Of a DNA stretch of 64,000 nt, positions 11,004 through 21,350 are shown in pieces (the first letter of the stretch is position 1; each line of letters starts with the position of its first letter). The position numbers and the translations under genes are program-made. A model generated the notes under the pieces. The model was not told where the DNA came from. It did no database searches and saw only the letters and a list, made by a program, of their open reading frames with translations. Source of the stretch: Gammaproteobacteria bacterium (GTDB lineage: Bacteria > Pseudomonadota > Gammaproteobacteria > Steroidobacterales > PWYM01); the NCBI GenBank assembly GCA_007693855.1, contig RECU01000056.1, positions 1 to 64,000 of the forward strand, given 5' to 3'.

Positions 11004-11939
11004 TCAGCGCCGCGCCTGGATGTAGGGCAGCGGGTCAACCTGGCGGCCGTTGAGCAGCACTTCGAAGTGCAGATGCGTGCCGGTGGCGCGGCCGGTCGAG
11101 CCCATCAGGCCGATCACCTGGCCCTTGCGCACCGTATCGCCCACCTCGACAAGGTTTTCCTGGTTGTGCGCATAGCGCGTGACATAGCCGTTGCCATGGT
11201 TGATCTCGACCATCCGCCCGTACCCATAGCGGCTGCCGGCAAAAATGACCACGCCGTCACCGGCGCTCAAGATTTCAGTGCCGGGGCGACCGGCGAAGTC
11301 CAGCCCCCGGTGCATGGCCGGGCGGCCGGTGAACGGATCGGTGCGCCGGCCAAAGCGCGAGGAAATCCAGCCGGCTGCCACCGGGCGGGCTTCCGGCTGC
11401 ACGCGCGCCCTGAGGTTACGGTCCAGCAGCAGATCCTCAAGGACGCTGAGCTGGGTCTGACGGTCCTGCAGCTGGGTTTCGAGCTCGTCGATCATGCGCA
11501 GCACGTCGGCCAGCTCGTTGCGCCCGGATTCACCAGCGAGCCAGTCCTCAGGGCCACCGAGACCCGGCGCACGGGTGAAGTCGAACTCCCCATCTTCCAG
11601 CTCGGCCATGCCGGTCAGCCGCTGGCCGAGGGCATCGAGTCGGATGACGTGGGCGTTCATCTGCGCAAGCCGGTGCGCCAGGGCATCAAGATGCTCATGG
11701 GCCTGCGCACGCAGCCCCTCCAGCTCGCGCGACTGCTGCTCGAGTTGCGTCTGCCAGACCCCATGGGCCGACCCGGGACGCGTTTCGGCCATGTGCAGCC
11801 CGGTGGTGAGCCCGGTGTAAAACAGGCCACCGAGCAACGCCAGCACGCCGACGCCGCCCAGGGCGAAGGTTCTCGCCCCGTGGAGGTCATACTGGCGCAG
11901 ACGCCGGTCGCGGCGCGAGAAGACCAGCAGCTTGATCAC
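11004..11939 (-). CDS. M23 family peptidoglycan endopeptidase
   Basis: This 311-residue single-pass inner-membrane protein faces the periplasm. A basic N-terminus (about 1-25) precedes a hydrophobic segment (~27-47), a coiled-coil-rich region (~60-180; LEQQSRELEGLRAQAHEH) and a C-terminal LytM/M23 domain. The zinc motifs HRGLDFAG (HxxxD) and HLHFEV (HxH) are intact, along with the GYGRMVEINHGNGY and YAHNQ segments, so it should be an active endopeptidase or EnvC/NlpD-like activator with a working metal site. A coiled coil plus LytM domain beside lpxC and secA is also the arrangement in Pseudomonas. It starts back-to-back with the DciA-like gene. Confidence 0.93.
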   Translation of the reverse strand: MIKLLVFSRRDRRLRQYDLHGARTFALGGVGVLALLGGLFYTGLTTGLHMAETRPGSAHGVWQTQLEQQSRELEGLRAQAHEHLDALAHRLAQMNAHVIRLDALGQRLTGMAELEDGEFDFTRAPGLGGPEDWLAGESGRNELADVLRMIDELETQLQDRQTQLSVLEDLLLDRNLRARVQPEARPVAAGWISSRFGRRTDPFTGRPAMHRGLDFAGRPGTEILSAGDGVVIFAGSRYGYGRMVEINHGNGYVTRYAHNQENLVEVGDTVRKGQVIGLMGSTGRATGTHLHFEVLLNGRQVDPLPYIQARR

Positions 11940-12136
11940 GGGGCCACCGCGGGCGCGGCTCGCGCGCCGGAGTCAGACATCATGCGTTCGGTAACCCCGC
12001 TGTCGTAGGTGCAACACCCGTAGACCGGAAGCTTTGCGTCGACGCCTTTCGGCGGCTTTGCCATTGTCGCGGATTTGAATATGCCCAAGAATGACTGCTC
12101 AGGCCGAGACCGGGTTCTCGTTTGCGTTGCTCGGTC

Positions 12137-12469
12137 ATGCTGTTCGAGGTCCCTGCTGTGCGTCAAAAGAAGCTGTCTTCCCTGAATCGCCTCATCACCG
12201 ACGGCGACGGCCGTCTCGCCGACCTTGCGCGCGAGGCTGCCCGGCGCAGCGCCCAGACCCGCGGCCTCGTCCAGGTGCTGCCCACCGGACTGCGCGAGCA
12301 TGTCCGGCACCTGAGCGTCGCCGCTGACGGCACCGCCGTGGTCACCGTGGACAGCGCAGCCTGGGCGAGCCGCCTGCGCTATGACCCTGGCGCCGTGCTC
12401 GATGCGCTGGCCGCAGCCGGCATCTCGGCACAGGCGCTGCAGGTCAAGGTCCGACCGCAGCACTCCTGA
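12137..12469 (+). CDS. dciA: DUF721/DciA-like protein
   Basis: This short protein of about 100-110 residues matches DUF721 (DciA). A weakly conserved N-terminal helix is followed by LPTGLREHVRHLSV, then the signature strand-helix block TAVVTVDSAAWASRLRYDPGAVLDAL. DciA is the helicase operator that loads DnaB in bacteria lacking DnaC. The start is uncertain: ATG 12137 is taken, but GTG 12158 has a GAGG eight bases upstream and gives MRQKKLSSLNRL…. It diverges from the M23 gene and converges on lpxC, leaving only 49 bp. The gene order lpxC, DUF721, M23, secA is shared with Pseudomonas, which supports the call. Confidence 0.82.
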   Translation: MLFEVPAVRQKKLSSLNRLITDGDGRLADLAREAARRSAQTRGLVQVLPTGLREHVRHLSVAADGTAVVTVDSAAWASRLRYDPGAVLDALAAAGISAQALQVKVRPQHS

Positions 12470-12518
12470 ACCCGGCGATCTGCGCCAGGCCCGGGCATGT
12501 CTTCCCCCGAAATCTGTT

Positions 12519-13433
12519 TCAGCCGACGAGCGCACCCTGCGGGCGATACCCCCGAGGGGCCCGCCGGGCATCGTCGAAGACCACCTCTTCCCAGCACTCC
12601 GGCTGGGCGTGCAGCGCCAGCAGCAGCCGGTTGTTCAGCTCGTGGCCCGACTTGTAGCCGGTGTACTCGCCGAGCAGGCTGTGGCCGAAGAGGTAGAGAT
12701 CACCAATCGCATCGAGGATCTTGTGACGCACGAATTCGTCTTCGTAGCGCAGGCCCTCTTCGTTGAGGATGCGGTAATCGTCCAGCACGATGGCGTTGTC
12801 TATGCTGCCGCCGAGCGTGAGGTTGCGGGCGCGCAGCGCCTCGATGTCGCGCATGAACCCGAAGGTGCGGGCGCGGCTGACCTCACGCAGAAAACTGGTG
12901 GTGGAGAAATCGACGGTGGCCCGCTGCGGGTGGCGACGGAACACGGGATGGTCGAAATCAATCTCGAAATTGACGCGGAAGCCGTCGTAAGGCTCGATGC
13001 GGGCCCACTTGTCGCCGTCGCTCACTTCCACCGGCTCGGTGATGCGCACGAAACGCCGCGGCGCGGTCTGCACCTCGATCCCGGCAGACTGGATGAGAAA
13101 GACGAAGGGCGCGGCACTGCCGTCCATGATCGGCACCTCGGCGGCGCCAAGATCCACGAACAGGTTGTCAATCCTGAGCCCGGCGAGGGCGGACATCAGA
13201 TGCTCGACCGTCGCCACGCGGGCATCCCCCTGTACCAGGGTCGTCCCCAGCATGGTCTCGGCCACCAGCCGCGCGTCGGCCCGAATGTCCACGGGCGGCT
13301 CGAGGTCGACCCGTCGGAAGACGATGCCGGTATTGGCCGGCGCCGGGCGCAGGGTCATGTAGACCTTCTGACCCCCATGCAGCCCCACGCCCGTGGCGCG
13401 GATTGCGGTCTTCAATGTTCTCTGTGCAAGCAT
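12519..13433 (-). CDS. lpxC: UDP-3-O-acyl-N-acetylglucosamine deacetylase
   Basis: LpxC is the zinc deacetylase that commits UDP-GlcNAc derivatives to lipid A synthesis. The 304-residue protein begins [21 protein letters not shown], which aligns with the standard N-terminus and fixes the ATG at 13433 (GGAGGG seven bases upstream). Zinc ligands are visible as VEHLMSAL (His78) and [11 protein letters not shown], with the conserved [15 protein letters not shown] segment near the end. It follows ftsZ after a 257-bp gap that contains a hairpin-forming inverted repeat, so it probably has its own promoter there. The C-terminus (…[16 protein letters not shown]) is typical. Confidence 0.98.
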   Translation of the reverse strand: MLAQRTLKTAIRATGVGLHGGQKVYMTLRPAPANTGIVFRRVDLEPPVDIRADARLVAETMLGTTLVQGDARVATVEHLMSALAGLRIDNLFVDLGAAEVPIMDGSAAPFVFLIQSAGIEVQTAPRRFVRITEPVEVSDGDKWARIEPYDGFRVNFEIDFDHPVFRRHPQRATVDFSTTSFLREVSRARTFGFMRDIEALRARNLTLGGSIDNAIVLDDYRILNEEGLRYEDEFVRHKILDAIGDLYLFGHSLLGEYTGYKSGHELNNRLLLALHAQPECWEEVVFDDARRAPRGYRPQGALVG

Positions 13434-13644
13434 CGACAGCCCTCCGGAACGGCCTGCAGAGGCCATTCCGCGGAAATCCGCGGCATGCGACCGCGGGGAC
13501 CCGGCCCAGACGAAAGAGTGTCTGCTGTCCGGGCATTATTTGCAAAGACTTGCCGCGAATGTGACATAAAGCAGGCAAAGTCATCCACCAACGTAGCACA
13601 GCGCGGCCCGAAACGGCAACCAAGCCGTCATGGTTCGCGCCAGC

Positions 13645-13682
13645 AGGGCATCGCGCCGCGGAGGGCGGTGCGACGCGATGCC
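13645..13682 (-). terminator. Inverted repeat downstream of ftsZ, possible terminator
   Basis: The arms GGCATCGCG (13647-13655) and CGCGATGCC (13674-13682) are perfect complements, extendable to 11 bp with one bulge. The loop is 18 bases and itself contains CCGC/GCGG. It begins just downstream of the ftsZ stop on the minus strand. No U-tract follows, so intrinsic termination is uncertain; it may instead be an RNA processing or attenuation structure between the dcw operon and lpxC. Confidence 0.45.
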
Positions 13683-13690
13683 TGCCCGGT

Positions 13691-14854
13691 TCAGTCGGCC
13701 TGCCGGCGCAGAAACGCCGGGATATCCAGCAGGTCCTCTGCGCCCTCTTCGGCCGGCGGGAAGTTCTCGCCCACCGCCCGCTTGCGCTGGAAGGTCGGTT
13801 GCTCGAGCACCTTGTAGTTCGGCTCCGCCGAGGCCGAGCGGCGGACCATCCGCACCGGCTGCTGCACGGCGGCCGGCCGCGGCTGCGCCTGCACCGCCGG
13901 CTGACCGAGACCCGTGGCGACGACGGTCACGCGGATCGAATTGTCCATCTCCGGGTCGATCACCGTGCCGACCACGACGGTGGCGTCATCGGAGGCGAAC
14001 TCCCTGATGGTCTCACCCACTTCCTGGAACTCGCCGATGGACAGGTCCATGCCGGCGGTGACGTTCACCAGGATGCCGTTGGCGCCGGCGAGGTTGATGT
14101 CCTCGAGCAGCGGGCTGGAGATCGCCGCCTCGGCCGCCTCACGCGCGCGACCCTCACCGCTGGCCACGCCCGAGCCCATCATCGCCATGCCCATCTCCGA
14201 CATGACGGTGCGCACGTCGGCGAAGTCGACGTTGATCAGGCCTGGACGGGTGATCAGCTCGGCGATGCCCTGGACGGCCCCCTGCAGCACGTGATTCGCC
14301 GCCTTGAAGGCATCGAGCAGCGTGGTCTCGCTGCCAAGGACACTCAGGAGTTTCTCATTGGGAATGGTGATCAGCGAGTCGACGTACTTGCCGAGCTCGG
14401 CGATGCCCTGGTTGGCGACGTTGGAGCGCTTCGAGCCTTCCATGCCGAAAGGCTTGGTGACCACGGCCACGGTCAGAATGCCCATCTCCTTGGCCAGCTG
14501 TGCCACCACCGGGGCCGCCCCGGTGCCGGTGCCGCCGCCCATGCCGGCGGTGATGAACAGCATGTCGGCACCCTCGATCACCTCCTGGATGCGATCGCGG
14601 TCTTCCATGGCGGCCTGGCGGCCGACATCGGGGTTGGCGCCGGCGCCCAGCCCCTTGGTGATGTTGCAGCCGATCTGCAACGCCGTGCGCACCTGGGCCG
14701 ACCGCAGCGCCTGCGAATCGGTGTTGGCGCAGATGAAATCGACGCCCTCGATCCCCGAGTGCATCATGTGTGCGACGGCATTGCCGCCGCCGCCGCCAAT
14801 GCCGATGACCTTGATCACGGCATTCTGGCTGTACGCATCCATCAGTTCGAACAT
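13691..14854 (-). CDS. ftsZ: Cell division GTPase FtsZ
   Basis: FtsZ polymerises into the cytokinetic ring. The 387-residue protein has the GTP-binding signature GGGTGTG (106-112), the N-terminal [13 protein letters not shown] loop, and the T7 loop ([11 protein letters not shown]). A Pro/Gln/Arg-rich linker leads to the conserved tail [13 protein letters not shown], the peptide bound by FtsA, ZipA and ZapD. Length and motifs are normal. It lies 28 bp downstream of ftsA and is the last division gene of the dcw cluster. The distance to lpxC and the hairpin at 13645-13682 suggest that the main dcw transcript ends here. Confidence 0.99.
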   Translation of the reverse strand: MFELMDAYSQNAVIKVIGIGGGGGNAVAHMMHSGIEGVDFICANTDSQALRSAQVRTALQIGCNITKGLGAGANPDVGRQAAMEDRDRIQEVIEGADMLFITAGMGGGTGTGAAPVVAQLAKEMGILTVAVVTKPFGMEGSKRSNVANQGIAELGKYVDSLITIPNEKLLSVLGSETTLLDAFKAANHVLQGAVQGIAELITRPGLINVDFADVRTVMSEMGMAMMGSGVASGEGRAREAAEAAISSPLLEDINLAGANGILVNVTAGMDLSIGEFQEVGETIREFASDDATVVVGTVIDPEMDNSIRVTVVATGLGQPAVQAQPRPAAVQQPVRMVRRSASAEPNYKVLEQPTFQRKRAVGENFPPAEEGAEDLLDIPAFLRRQAD

Positions 14855-14882
14855 GGTTGTTGCCCTCCTCGTGTAGAGACTC

Positions 14883-16133
14883 TTAAAAATTCCCTTGGAA
14901 CCAGGCCTTCATGCGCTGCCACACGCCACGAAGCCCTATGCCCCCTTCGCTGCTGGCCACCGGCCGGTCGATGTTGGCCTTGCCATACAGCAGCAGGCCC
15001 ACGCCGGTCGCATGGATCGGGTTACGCACAACGTCAGACAGACCCATCACCCACTGCGGCACGCCCAGGCGCACTGGCATGTGGAACACTTCTTCGGCGA
15101 GTTCTACGGCGCCTTCCATCTTGGCGCTGCCGCCGGTCAGCACGATGCCGGCGGCGATCATCTCCTCGAAGCCGGAGCGGCGAAGTTCATCGCGCACCAG
15201 GCAGAACAGCTCCTCGTAGCGCGGCTCGACGATTTCGGCCAGCGTCTGGCGTGCGAGCCTTCGCGGCGGACGATCACCGACGCTGGGCACCTCGATGGTC
15301 TCGTCGGGGTTGGCCAGCTGCGAGAGTGCACAGGCGTACTTGATCTTGATGTCTTCGGCGTACTGCGTGGGCGTGCGCATGGACACGGCGATGTCGTTGG
15401 TGACCTGGTCGCCGGCGATCGGGATCACCGAGGTGTGGCGGATGGCACCGCCGCAGAACACCGCCATGTCGGTGGTGCCGCCACCGATGTCGACGATGGC
15501 CACCCCGAGTTCTTTCTCATCCTCGGTGAGCACCGCGTAGGCCGAGGCGAGCTGTTCCAGCACGATGTCATCGACCCGCAGACCGCAGCGCTCCACGCAC
15601 TTGACGATGTTCTGTGCGGCGCTTTCGGCACCGGTCACCATGTGCACCTTGGCTTCCAGGCGCACGCCCGACATGCCGATGGGCTCGCGGATGCCCTCCT
15701 GGCTGTCGATGATGAATTCCTGCGGCAGGATGTGCAGGATCTTCTGGTCAGCCGGGATGGCCACGGCGCGCGCCGCGTCGATGACCCGCTCGACATCACC
15801 GGCCACCACCTCCTTGTCGCGAATCGCCACGATGCCGTGGGAATTGAGGCTGCGCACATGACTGCCGGCGATGCCTGCATACACCGAGTTGATCTCGCAG
15901 CCGGCCATCAGCTCGGCCTCTTCGACCGCGCGCTGGATGGACTGCACGGTCGACTCGATGTTGACCACCACGCCTCGCTTCAGGCCGCGCGAGGGATGCG
16001 AGCCGATGCCGATGACCTCGAGGCTGCCGTCCTCGCCAATCTCGCCCACGATGGCGACCACCTTGGAGGTGCCGATATCCAGCCCGACCACGAGCTTCTG
16101 ATCCTGCCGACGGTTACGCATGGGCATATCCAT
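14883..16133 (-). CDS. ftsA: Cell division actin homologue FtsA
   Basis: FtsA is an actin-fold ATPase that tethers FtsZ to the inner membrane. The 416-residue product carries the phosphate-1 motif [16 protein letters not shown], phosphate-2 [13 protein letters not shown], adenosine motif [11 protein letters not shown]-like ([12 protein letters not shown]), and a C-terminal amphipathic membrane-targeting helix ([17 protein letters not shown]). The ATG at 16133 has GGGGAC upstream; in-frame ATGs at 16127 and 16121 are possible alternatives. It lies 74 bp after ftsQ and 28 bp before ftsZ, the conserved ftsQAZ arrangement. Confidence 0.98.
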   Translation of the reverse strand: MDMPMRNRRQDQKLVVGLDIGTSKVVAIVGEIGEDGSLEVIGIGSHPSRGLKRGVVVNIESTVQSIQRAVEEAELMAGCEINSVYAGIAGSHVRSLNSHGIVAIRDKEVVAGDVERVIDAARAVAIPADQKILHILPQEFIIDSQEGIREPIGMSGVRLEAKVHMVTGAESAAQNIVKCVERCGLRVDDIVLEQLASAYAVLTEDEKELGVAIVDIGGGTTDMAVFCGGAIRHTSVIPIAGDQVTNDIAVSMRTPTQYAEDIKIKYACALSQLANPDETIEVPSVGDRPPRRLARQTLAEIVEPRYEELFCLVRDELRRSGFEEMIAAGIVLTGGSAKMEGAVELAEEVFHMPVRLGVPQWVMGLSDVVRNPIHATGVGLLLYGKANIDRPVASSEGGIGLRGVWQRMKAWFQGNF

Positions 16134-16207
16134 GGTGTCCCCGTCGCCGGATTGCGGCCGGCGCCTGGCGCACGCCTGCGTCGCAGGCGTGCAGCGTGCT
16201 GCTGCCG

Positions 16208-17008
16208 TTATCCATTACCTTCTCCCTGGTCACTCGACCGGGCCAGCGCACTGCCAGCCCAGCCGACCGAAAAGCCGTTGCTGTAGCGCATGTCGACGTA
16301 ACTGATCTCGGCCATCCGCGGCGCGAGCACACCGCCCGCCGCAGCGAGAAACCGCTCGATGCGCGCGTCGACATCGCGCCGGCCGAGACGGACCTCGACA
16401 CCGCTGTCGAGCATCAGCCGCCAGGCGCCCCGCGCGTCCATCTCCACTTCCACCACCTGCCAGCCGAGTTCGAACAGCTGTTCGCGCAGCCGCAGATAGC
16501 GCTCGGCAACCAGACCCTGAGCGCCGTCCGGTCCGGCGAGCTTTGGCAGCTCCGGCGGCAGGTGTCGGGCCTGCTCGACGAACAGCTCGCCACGTACGTT
16601 CAGCAGACCGGCCTCGCCCCAACGCGCCGCCGGCACCTGCTCGACCACCCGCACGGTCAGCGTGTCCGGCCAGCGCCGGCGGACCTGGGCGGTATCCACC
16701 CAGGGCGCCGTCTCCAGGCGGGTCTGCATGCCCCGCAGATCTGCCGAGAAGAACCCGCGACCGATGTCGCCGACGAGCTCGGCCTCGACTTCCAGGGCGC
16801 TGACGCGATGAAAACTGCCCTCGATCTCGATGGCCCGGATGGGCTGATCGAGTGTCAGCACGGCGGCTTCGAACACCAGCCAGGCCGTCGCGCCGAGGCC
16901 CAGCAGCCAGGCTGGAATACGCCAGTCGATGCGGATCTGCGGCCGCGGCAGGCGCGGCAGCGGCAGCGGCCGGGGCTCGCGCCGGCGCCGGTTAGTCTTC
17001 CTGCGCAT
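16208..17008 (-). CDS. ftsQ: Cell division protein FtsQ
   Basis: FtsQ is a bitopic divisome scaffold that links FtsB/FtsL to FtsK and FtsW. The 266-residue protein has a very basic cytoplasmic tail (MRRKTNRRRREPRP), one membrane segment (~IPAWLLGLGATAWLVFEAAVL), a POTRA domain (IRAIEIEGSFHRVSALEVEA…) and the β domain with the PWVDTAQVRRRWPDTLTVRV motif. The ATG at 17008, with GGGGAGGGG just upstream, is preferred over a longer frame. It starts 17 bp inside the end of ddl, so translation is probably coupled. Confidence 0.96.
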   Translation of the reverse strand: MRRKTNRRRREPRPLPLPRLPRPQIRIDWRIPAWLLGLGATAWLVFEAAVLTLDQPIRAIEIEGSFHRVSALEVEAELVGDIGRGFFSADLRGMQTRLETAPWVDTAQVRRRWPDTLTVRVVEQVPAARWGEAGLLNVRGELFVEQARHLPPELPKLAGPDGAQGLVAERYLRLREQLFELGWQVVEVEMDARGAWRLMLDSGVEVRLGRRDVDARIERFLAAAGGVLAPRMAEISYVDMRYSNGFSVGWAGSALARSSDQGEGNG

Positions 17009-17975
17009 CAGCCCCTCCCCGGTACCCTGCGGCACCCTTGAAGCTGGTCTCCAGCACCCGCCAGGCGAGCTCGTCGAAGTCGATCCCCGCCGCCGCGGCC
17101 GCCATCGGCACCAGCGAGTGGTCGGTCATGCCCGGCACGGTGTTGACCTCGAGCACCTGCGCCCGGCCGGCGGCATCGAGCATCAGGTCGACCCGGCCCC
17201 AGCCGCAGGCACCCACGGTCTCGAACGCCGCGAGCGCCAGCGCCGCAAGATCGCGTTCGGCGGCCGCCTCGAGGCCGCAGGGGCAGTGATAGCGGGTGCT
17301 GTCCGCGTGATACTTGGCTTCGTAGTCGTAGAAGGCGCGGGGCGTCTCGATGCGGATCACCGGCAGCGCCTCGCCCTGCAGCAGCGCCACGGTGTACTCA
17401 CCGCCCGAGAGGAAGATCTCGGCCAGCACGCTGTCGTCATACCGCAGGGCCGCCGCGATCGCGCCCGGCAGGTCCTCGGCGCGGTCCACGCGGCTCATGC
17501 CGACGCTGCTGCCCTCGCGGGCGGGCTTGACGAACAGGGGCAGGCCGAGCGTCTCGACCACCGTGTCGGCGCGGGTCCCGGCATCGACCACCAGAAACGG
17601 TGCCGTCGGCAGACCGGCACCGGCCAGCAGCTGCTTGCTGCGCAGCTTGTCCATGGCGATGGCCGAGCCGAGCACATCACTGCCGGTGCAGGCCACGCCC
17701 TCGGCGGCCAGCCAGCCCTGGATCGTGCCGTCCTCACCGCCGCGACCGTGCAGTGCGTTCCAGGCCCGGGCGAAGCCGCCCTGGCGCAGCACCGCCAGAC
17801 CGTCGTCACGGGGATCGACGGGATGGGCATCGATGCCGCGCGCCCGCAGCGCCGCGAGCACGGCGCGGCCGCTCGACAGCGACACGGCGCGCTCCGCGGA
17901 GTCGCCGCCGAGCAGCACGGCGACGCGGCCGAACTCTTCCGGGGTGCGGACCGCCTGGCGCCCCCGGGGACTCAT
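16992..17975 (-). CDS. ddl: D-alanine-D-alanine ligase
   Basis: Ddl joins two D-alanines for the peptidoglycan stem peptide. The 327-residue protein shows the ATP-grasp core: VAVLLGGDSAERAVSLSSG at the N-terminus, the FVKPAREGSSVGMSRV loop, and the metal-binding EVNTVPGMTDHSLVP near the C-terminus. The serine-containing loop and HGRGGEDG are intact. The start overlaps the murB stop by four bases. The position between murB and ftsQ is the standard dcw (DdlB-type) place. Confidence 0.97.
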   Translation of the reverse strand: MSPRGRQAVRTPEEFGRVAVLLGGDSAERAVSLSSGRAVLAALRARGIDAHPVDPRDDGLAVLRQGGFARAWNALHGRGGEDGTIQGWLAAEGVACTGSDVLGSAIAMDKLRSKQLLAGAGLPTAPFLVVDAGTRADTVVETLGLPLFVKPAREGSSVGMSRVDRAEDLPGAIAAALRYDDSVLAEIFLSGGEYTVALLQGEALPVIRIETPRAFYDYEAKYHADSTRYHCPCGLEAAAERDLAALALAAFETVGACGWGRVDLMLDAAGRAQVLEVNTVPGMTDHSLVPMAAAAAGIDFDELAWRVLETSFKGAAGYRGGADAQED

Positions 17976-18865
17976 GTCGTCTCCCCCACGATGCGTACTT
18001 CGTGGGTCAGCTCCACCCCGTGAACCTCGGCCACCCGGCGCTGCACGTGATCGATCAGCGCTTCGATGTCGGCGGCGGTGGCGGTGCCGGTGTTGATGAT
18101 GAAGTTGGCGTGCTTGGGCGAGACCTGGGCACCGCCGATCAGGTGTCCCTTGAGACCTGCCGCCTCGATCAGGCGGGCGGCATGATCGTCCGGCGGATTA
18201 CGGAACACCGAACCGCAGGAGGGCAGCCCCAGGGGCTGGGTCTGCTTGCGCCGGGCCATCAACGCCTGCACCCGTTCGCGACTGGTCTCAGGGTCTTGAC
18301 GAAACCGGAACACGGCGGCGAGAAACCACTCGCCGCCCGGGCGGATCACGCTGCGGTAGCCGACGGTGAAGTCGCCGGGCGCGCGCTCGTGCACCTGCCC
18401 CTGGCGGTCGATGGTGGTCACCGACTCCACGAACGACCAGGTCTCGCCGCCATAGGCGCCGGCGTTCATCGCCAGTGCGCCACCGACGGTGCCGGGGATG
18501 CCGGCAAAGAACTCCGCCGGGCCGAGATGGTGGCGCACACAGTGGCGGGCGAGCACCGTACAGGGCACGCCGGCACCGACCTGCAGTCGGCGGGCGTCGA
18601 GGCGACGGACCTCGCTCAGCAGACCCGTGGTGTTCACCACGAGCCCCCGCAGGCCGCCATCGCGGACCAGCAGGTTGCTGCCAAGACCGCACCAGAACAC
18701 CGCGACCTCGGGCGGCGTTGCCGCCAGCATCGCCGCGAGATCCTCGATGCTCGCCGGACGGAAGAAGTACTCGGCCGGCCCGCCGACGCGCCAGGAGGTG
18801 TGCCGCGCCATCGGTTCCTCGAAACGCAGCTCGCCCTGCGGGCGGAAGTCGATGGCGGGACTCAT
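17972..18865 (-). CDS. murB: UDP-N-acetylenolpyruvoylglucosamine reductase
   Basis: MurB is the FAD/NADPH enzyme that reduces enolpyruvyl-UDP-GlcNAc to UDP-MurNAc. The 297-residue protein has the FAD-binding [15 protein letters not shown] and [20 protein letters not shown] segments, and the catalytic-serine motif [11 protein letters not shown] followed by [12 protein letters not shown] and [10 protein letters not shown]. This is the compact form lacking the extra loop of the E. coli enzyme (type II). It overlaps murC upstream and ddl downstream by four bases each. Confidence 0.97.
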   Translation of the reverse strand: MSPAIDFRPQGELRFEEPMARHTSWRVGGPAEYFFRPASIEDLAAMLAATPPEVAVFWCGLGSNLLVRDGGLRGLVVNTTGLLSEVRRLDARRLQVGAGVPCTVLARHCVRHHLGPAEFFAGIPGTVGGALAMNAGAYGGETWSFVESVTTIDRQGQVHERAPGDFTVGYRSVIRPGGEWFLAAVFRFRQDPETSRERVQALMARRKQTQPLGLPSCGSVFRNPPDDHAARLIEAAGLKGHLIGGAQVSPKHANFIINTGTATAADIEALIDHVQRRVAEVHGVELTHEVRIVGETT

Positions 18866-20280
18866 GCGCGCGCCTCCGCCAGCGCGGCCACACGGGCCGG
18901 CAACTCGGGCGCCAGCGCGCCGATACTGCCGGCGCCGAGCGTCAACACCACCTCGCCCCCGCGCAGCAGCGGGGCGAGGTGCTCGGGGAGTGCGTCGAGG
19001 CTGTCCACGAACAGCGGCTCGACGCGGCCGTGGCCACGCACGGCACGGCTGATCGCCCGACCGTCGGCACGCGGAATCGGCGCCTCGCCGGCCGCGTAGA
19101 CCTCGGTGATCAGCAGCGTATCGACCTCGGCCAGCACGGCCGCGAAGTCATCCAGCAGGTCGCGGGTGCGGGTATAGCGGTGCGGCTGGAACACCACCAC
19201 CAGCGGGCGCGCGGGCCAGGCGACCCGGGCCGCGGCAATGGTGGCTGCGATCTCGGTGGGGTGATGCGCGTAATCGTCGACGAAGGTTACGGCGCCGCCA
19301 GGCAGGGGGATCTCACCGAGCTGCTGGAAGCGGCGATCGATCCCCTGGAAGCCGGCCAGCGCACGGCCGATCGCCTCGGGGGCGACGCCGAGATCGAGGC
19401 CGACGCCGATCGCCGCCAGCGCGTTGCGCACGTTGTGCAGACCCACCAGGTTCAGCGTGACCGGCAGCCCCTCGGTCAGGCCCTCGGCCAACACCGTGAA
19501 GTGGGTACTCAGCCCCTCGGCGCGGATATCGACGGCGCGCACGTCGGCATCCTCGGCCAGACCGTAAGTGATCACCTGGCGCCCCACTTCGGGGAGTACG
19601 CCGCGGGTCGGGGCATCGTCGACACACAACAGCGCCGCCCCGTGAAACGGCAGGTTGTGCAGGAAGTCGATGAACGCCTGACGGAGCCTGCCGAAGTCGT
19701 CGTCGTAGGTGGCGAGATGGTCGGCATCGATGTTGGTGACGACCGCGAGCATCGGCTGCAGGTGCATGAACGAGGCGTCGCTCTCATCGGCTTCAGCGAC
19801 GAGATAGCGCCCCTCACCGAGGCGCGCGTGGCTCGAGGCGCTGGCCAGCCGTCCGCCGATCACGAACGTCGGGTCCAGCCCGCCCTCGGCCAGGACGCTG
19901 GCGATGAGGCTGGTGGTCGTGGTCTTGCCGTGCGTCCCGGCCACCGCGATGCCGAAGCGAAAACGCATCAGCTCGGCCAGCATCTCGGCCCGCTTGACCA
20001 CGGGAATGCGCCGGCGCATGGCCTCTGCCACCTCCGGGTTATCCGTCGCCACGGCGCTGGAGACCACCACCACGTCGGCCTCGCCGAGCTGGTTGGCCCG
20101 ATGGCCGAGATGGATCTCCGCGCCGAGCCTGTGCAGGCGACGGGTCACCTCGCCCTCGCGCAGATCACTGCCCTGCACCCGGTAGCCCAGGTTCAGCAGC
20201 ACCTCGGCAATACCGCCCATACCGGCCCCGCCGATGCCGACGAGGTGGATGCGATCGACCCTGCGCATGCGCTCGCTCAT
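18862..20280 (-). CDS. murC: UDP-N-acetylmuramate-L-alanine ligase
   Basis: MurC adds L-alanine to UDP-MurNAc. The 472-residue protein has the N-terminal Rossmann motif [18 protein letters not shown], the ATP-binding [13 protein letters not shown] loop, the EADESDASF motif, and the [10 protein letters not shown] segment of the C-terminal domain. Length is standard. The annotated start ([18 protein letters not shown]) overlaps the murG stop by four bases. A second ATG three codons in (MRRVDR) is an alternative. Confidence 0.98.
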   Translation of the reverse strand: MSERMRRVDRIHLVGIGGAGMGGIAEVLLNLGYRVQGSDLREGEVTRRLHRLGAEIHLGHRANQLGEADVVVVSSAVATDNPEVAEAMRRRIPVVKRAEMLAELMRFRFGIAVAGTHGKTTTTSLIASVLAEGGLDPTFVIGGRLASASSHARLGEGRYLVAEADESDASFMHLQPMLAVVTNIDADHLATYDDDFGRLRQAFIDFLHNLPFHGAALLCVDDAPTRGVLPEVGRQVITYGLAEDADVRAVDIRAEGLSTHFTVLAEGLTEGLPVTLNLVGLHNVRNALAAIGVGLDLGVAPEAIGRALAGFQGIDRRFQQLGEIPLPGGAVTFVDDYAHHPTEIAATIAAARVAWPARPLVVVFQPHRYTRTRDLLDDFAAVLAEVDTLLITEVYAAGEAPIPRADGRAISRAVRGHGRVEPLFVDSLDALPEHLAPLLRGGEVVLTLGAGSIGALAPELPARVAALAEARA

Positions 20281-21350
20281 GCGTCCGCCTCCCGCGCAAG
20301 CAGCACGTCGGCGACTGCGGCCGCGGCCTCCGGCCGGGCGAACCGGCGCGCCGCCTCGGCCATGGTCTGCAGACCGTCACGCCGTTCCATCAGGCGCGCG
20401 AGCGTCGCGGCCAGCGTGGCGGTATCCAGTCCCGACTCGGGCAGCAGGACGGCCGCGCCGGCCTCGACCAGGGCCCGGGCATTGCCGGTCTGATGGTCGT
20501 CGACGGCGTATGGGAAAGGCACCAGCACCGCCGGCAGGCCGGCCGCCGCCAGCTCGGCGACGGTCAACGCGCCGGCACGGCAGACCACCAGCTCGGCCCA
20601 GGCATAGGCGGCCGCCATGTCATCGATGAACGGCACGATGTCGGCGGCCACGCCGGCCGCCCGATAGGCCGCCTGCGCAGCCTCGAAGGTCGCCTGACCG
20701 GCCTGGTGACGCACTTCGCACGGCGCATCCAGGCTCGCCAATGCCTGCGGCACGGCCTCGTTCAGCGCCCGCGCACCCTGGCTGCCGCCGAGCACCAGCA
20801 GCCGCAGGGCGCCATGGCGGGCATAGCGCGCCGCCGGCAGGGGCTGCGAGAACAGCTCGGTACGCACGGGGTTGCCGACCACCTGCGCCTCGACGCCGCG
20901 CCCGAACGCTTCGGCGAAGGCGCAGAGCACGTGGTCGGCCACCCGCGCCAGCCAGCGGTTGGTCAGCCCTGCGACCGAGTTCTGCTCGTGGATGACCAGC
21001 GGGATGCGAGCGAGCCAGGCGGCGATGCCGCCGGGGCCGGCAGCGTAGCCGCCCATGCCGAGCACGGCCCGCGGGCGCACCCGGCGCAGCACACCGCGGG
21101 CCTGCCACACCGCGCGCAGCAGGATGAACGGTGCGCGCAGACGGGTGAGCAAGCCCTTGCCGCGCACGCCACCGACCTCCAGCCACTCGATCGGCAGACC
21201 CGCCGCCGGCACCAGCCGCGACTCGATGCCACGGCGGGTGCCGAGCCAGACCACGGGCACGTCACGGCGCGCCAGCTCCGTCGCGACCGCCAGCGCGGGG
21301 AACACGTGCCCGCCCGTGCCGCCAGCCATGATCAGCACCGGGGCGGTCAT
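20277..21350 (-). CDS. murG: UDP-GlcNAc:lipid I GlcNAc-transferase MurG
   Basis: MurG converts lipid I to lipid II at the inner face of the membrane. The 357-residue protein begins [20 protein letters not shown], containing the glycine-rich GGTGGH donor loop, and carries the second G-loop [19 protein letters not shown] and the [23 protein letters not shown] motif (GT-B fold, GT28). The ATG at 21350 overlaps the ftsW stop by four bases. A longer frame continuing to 21857 is only an out-of-frame read through ftsW and is not used. Confidence 0.98.
   Translation of the reverse strand: MTAPVLIMAGGTGGHVFPALAVATELARRDVPVVWLGTRRGIESRLVPAAGLPIEWLEVGGVRGKGLLTRLRAPFILLRAVWQARGVLRRVRPRAVLGMGGYAAGPGGIAAWLARIPLVIHEQNSVAGLTNRWLARVADHVLCAFAEAFGRGVEAQVVGNPVRTELFSQPLPAARYARHGALRLLVLGGSQGARALNEAVPQALASLDAPCEVRHQAGQATFEAAQAAYRAAGVAADIVPFIDDMAAAYAWAELVVCRAGALTVAELAAAGLPAVLVPFPYAVDDHQTGNARALVEAGAAVLLPESGLDTATLAATLARLMERRDGLQTMAEAARRFARPEAAAAVADVLLAREADA

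Noticed and set aside
18475-20493. Plus-strand open frame opposite murB/murC
   Set aside because: It is Arg/Pro-rich shadow coding over two well-conserved mur genes.
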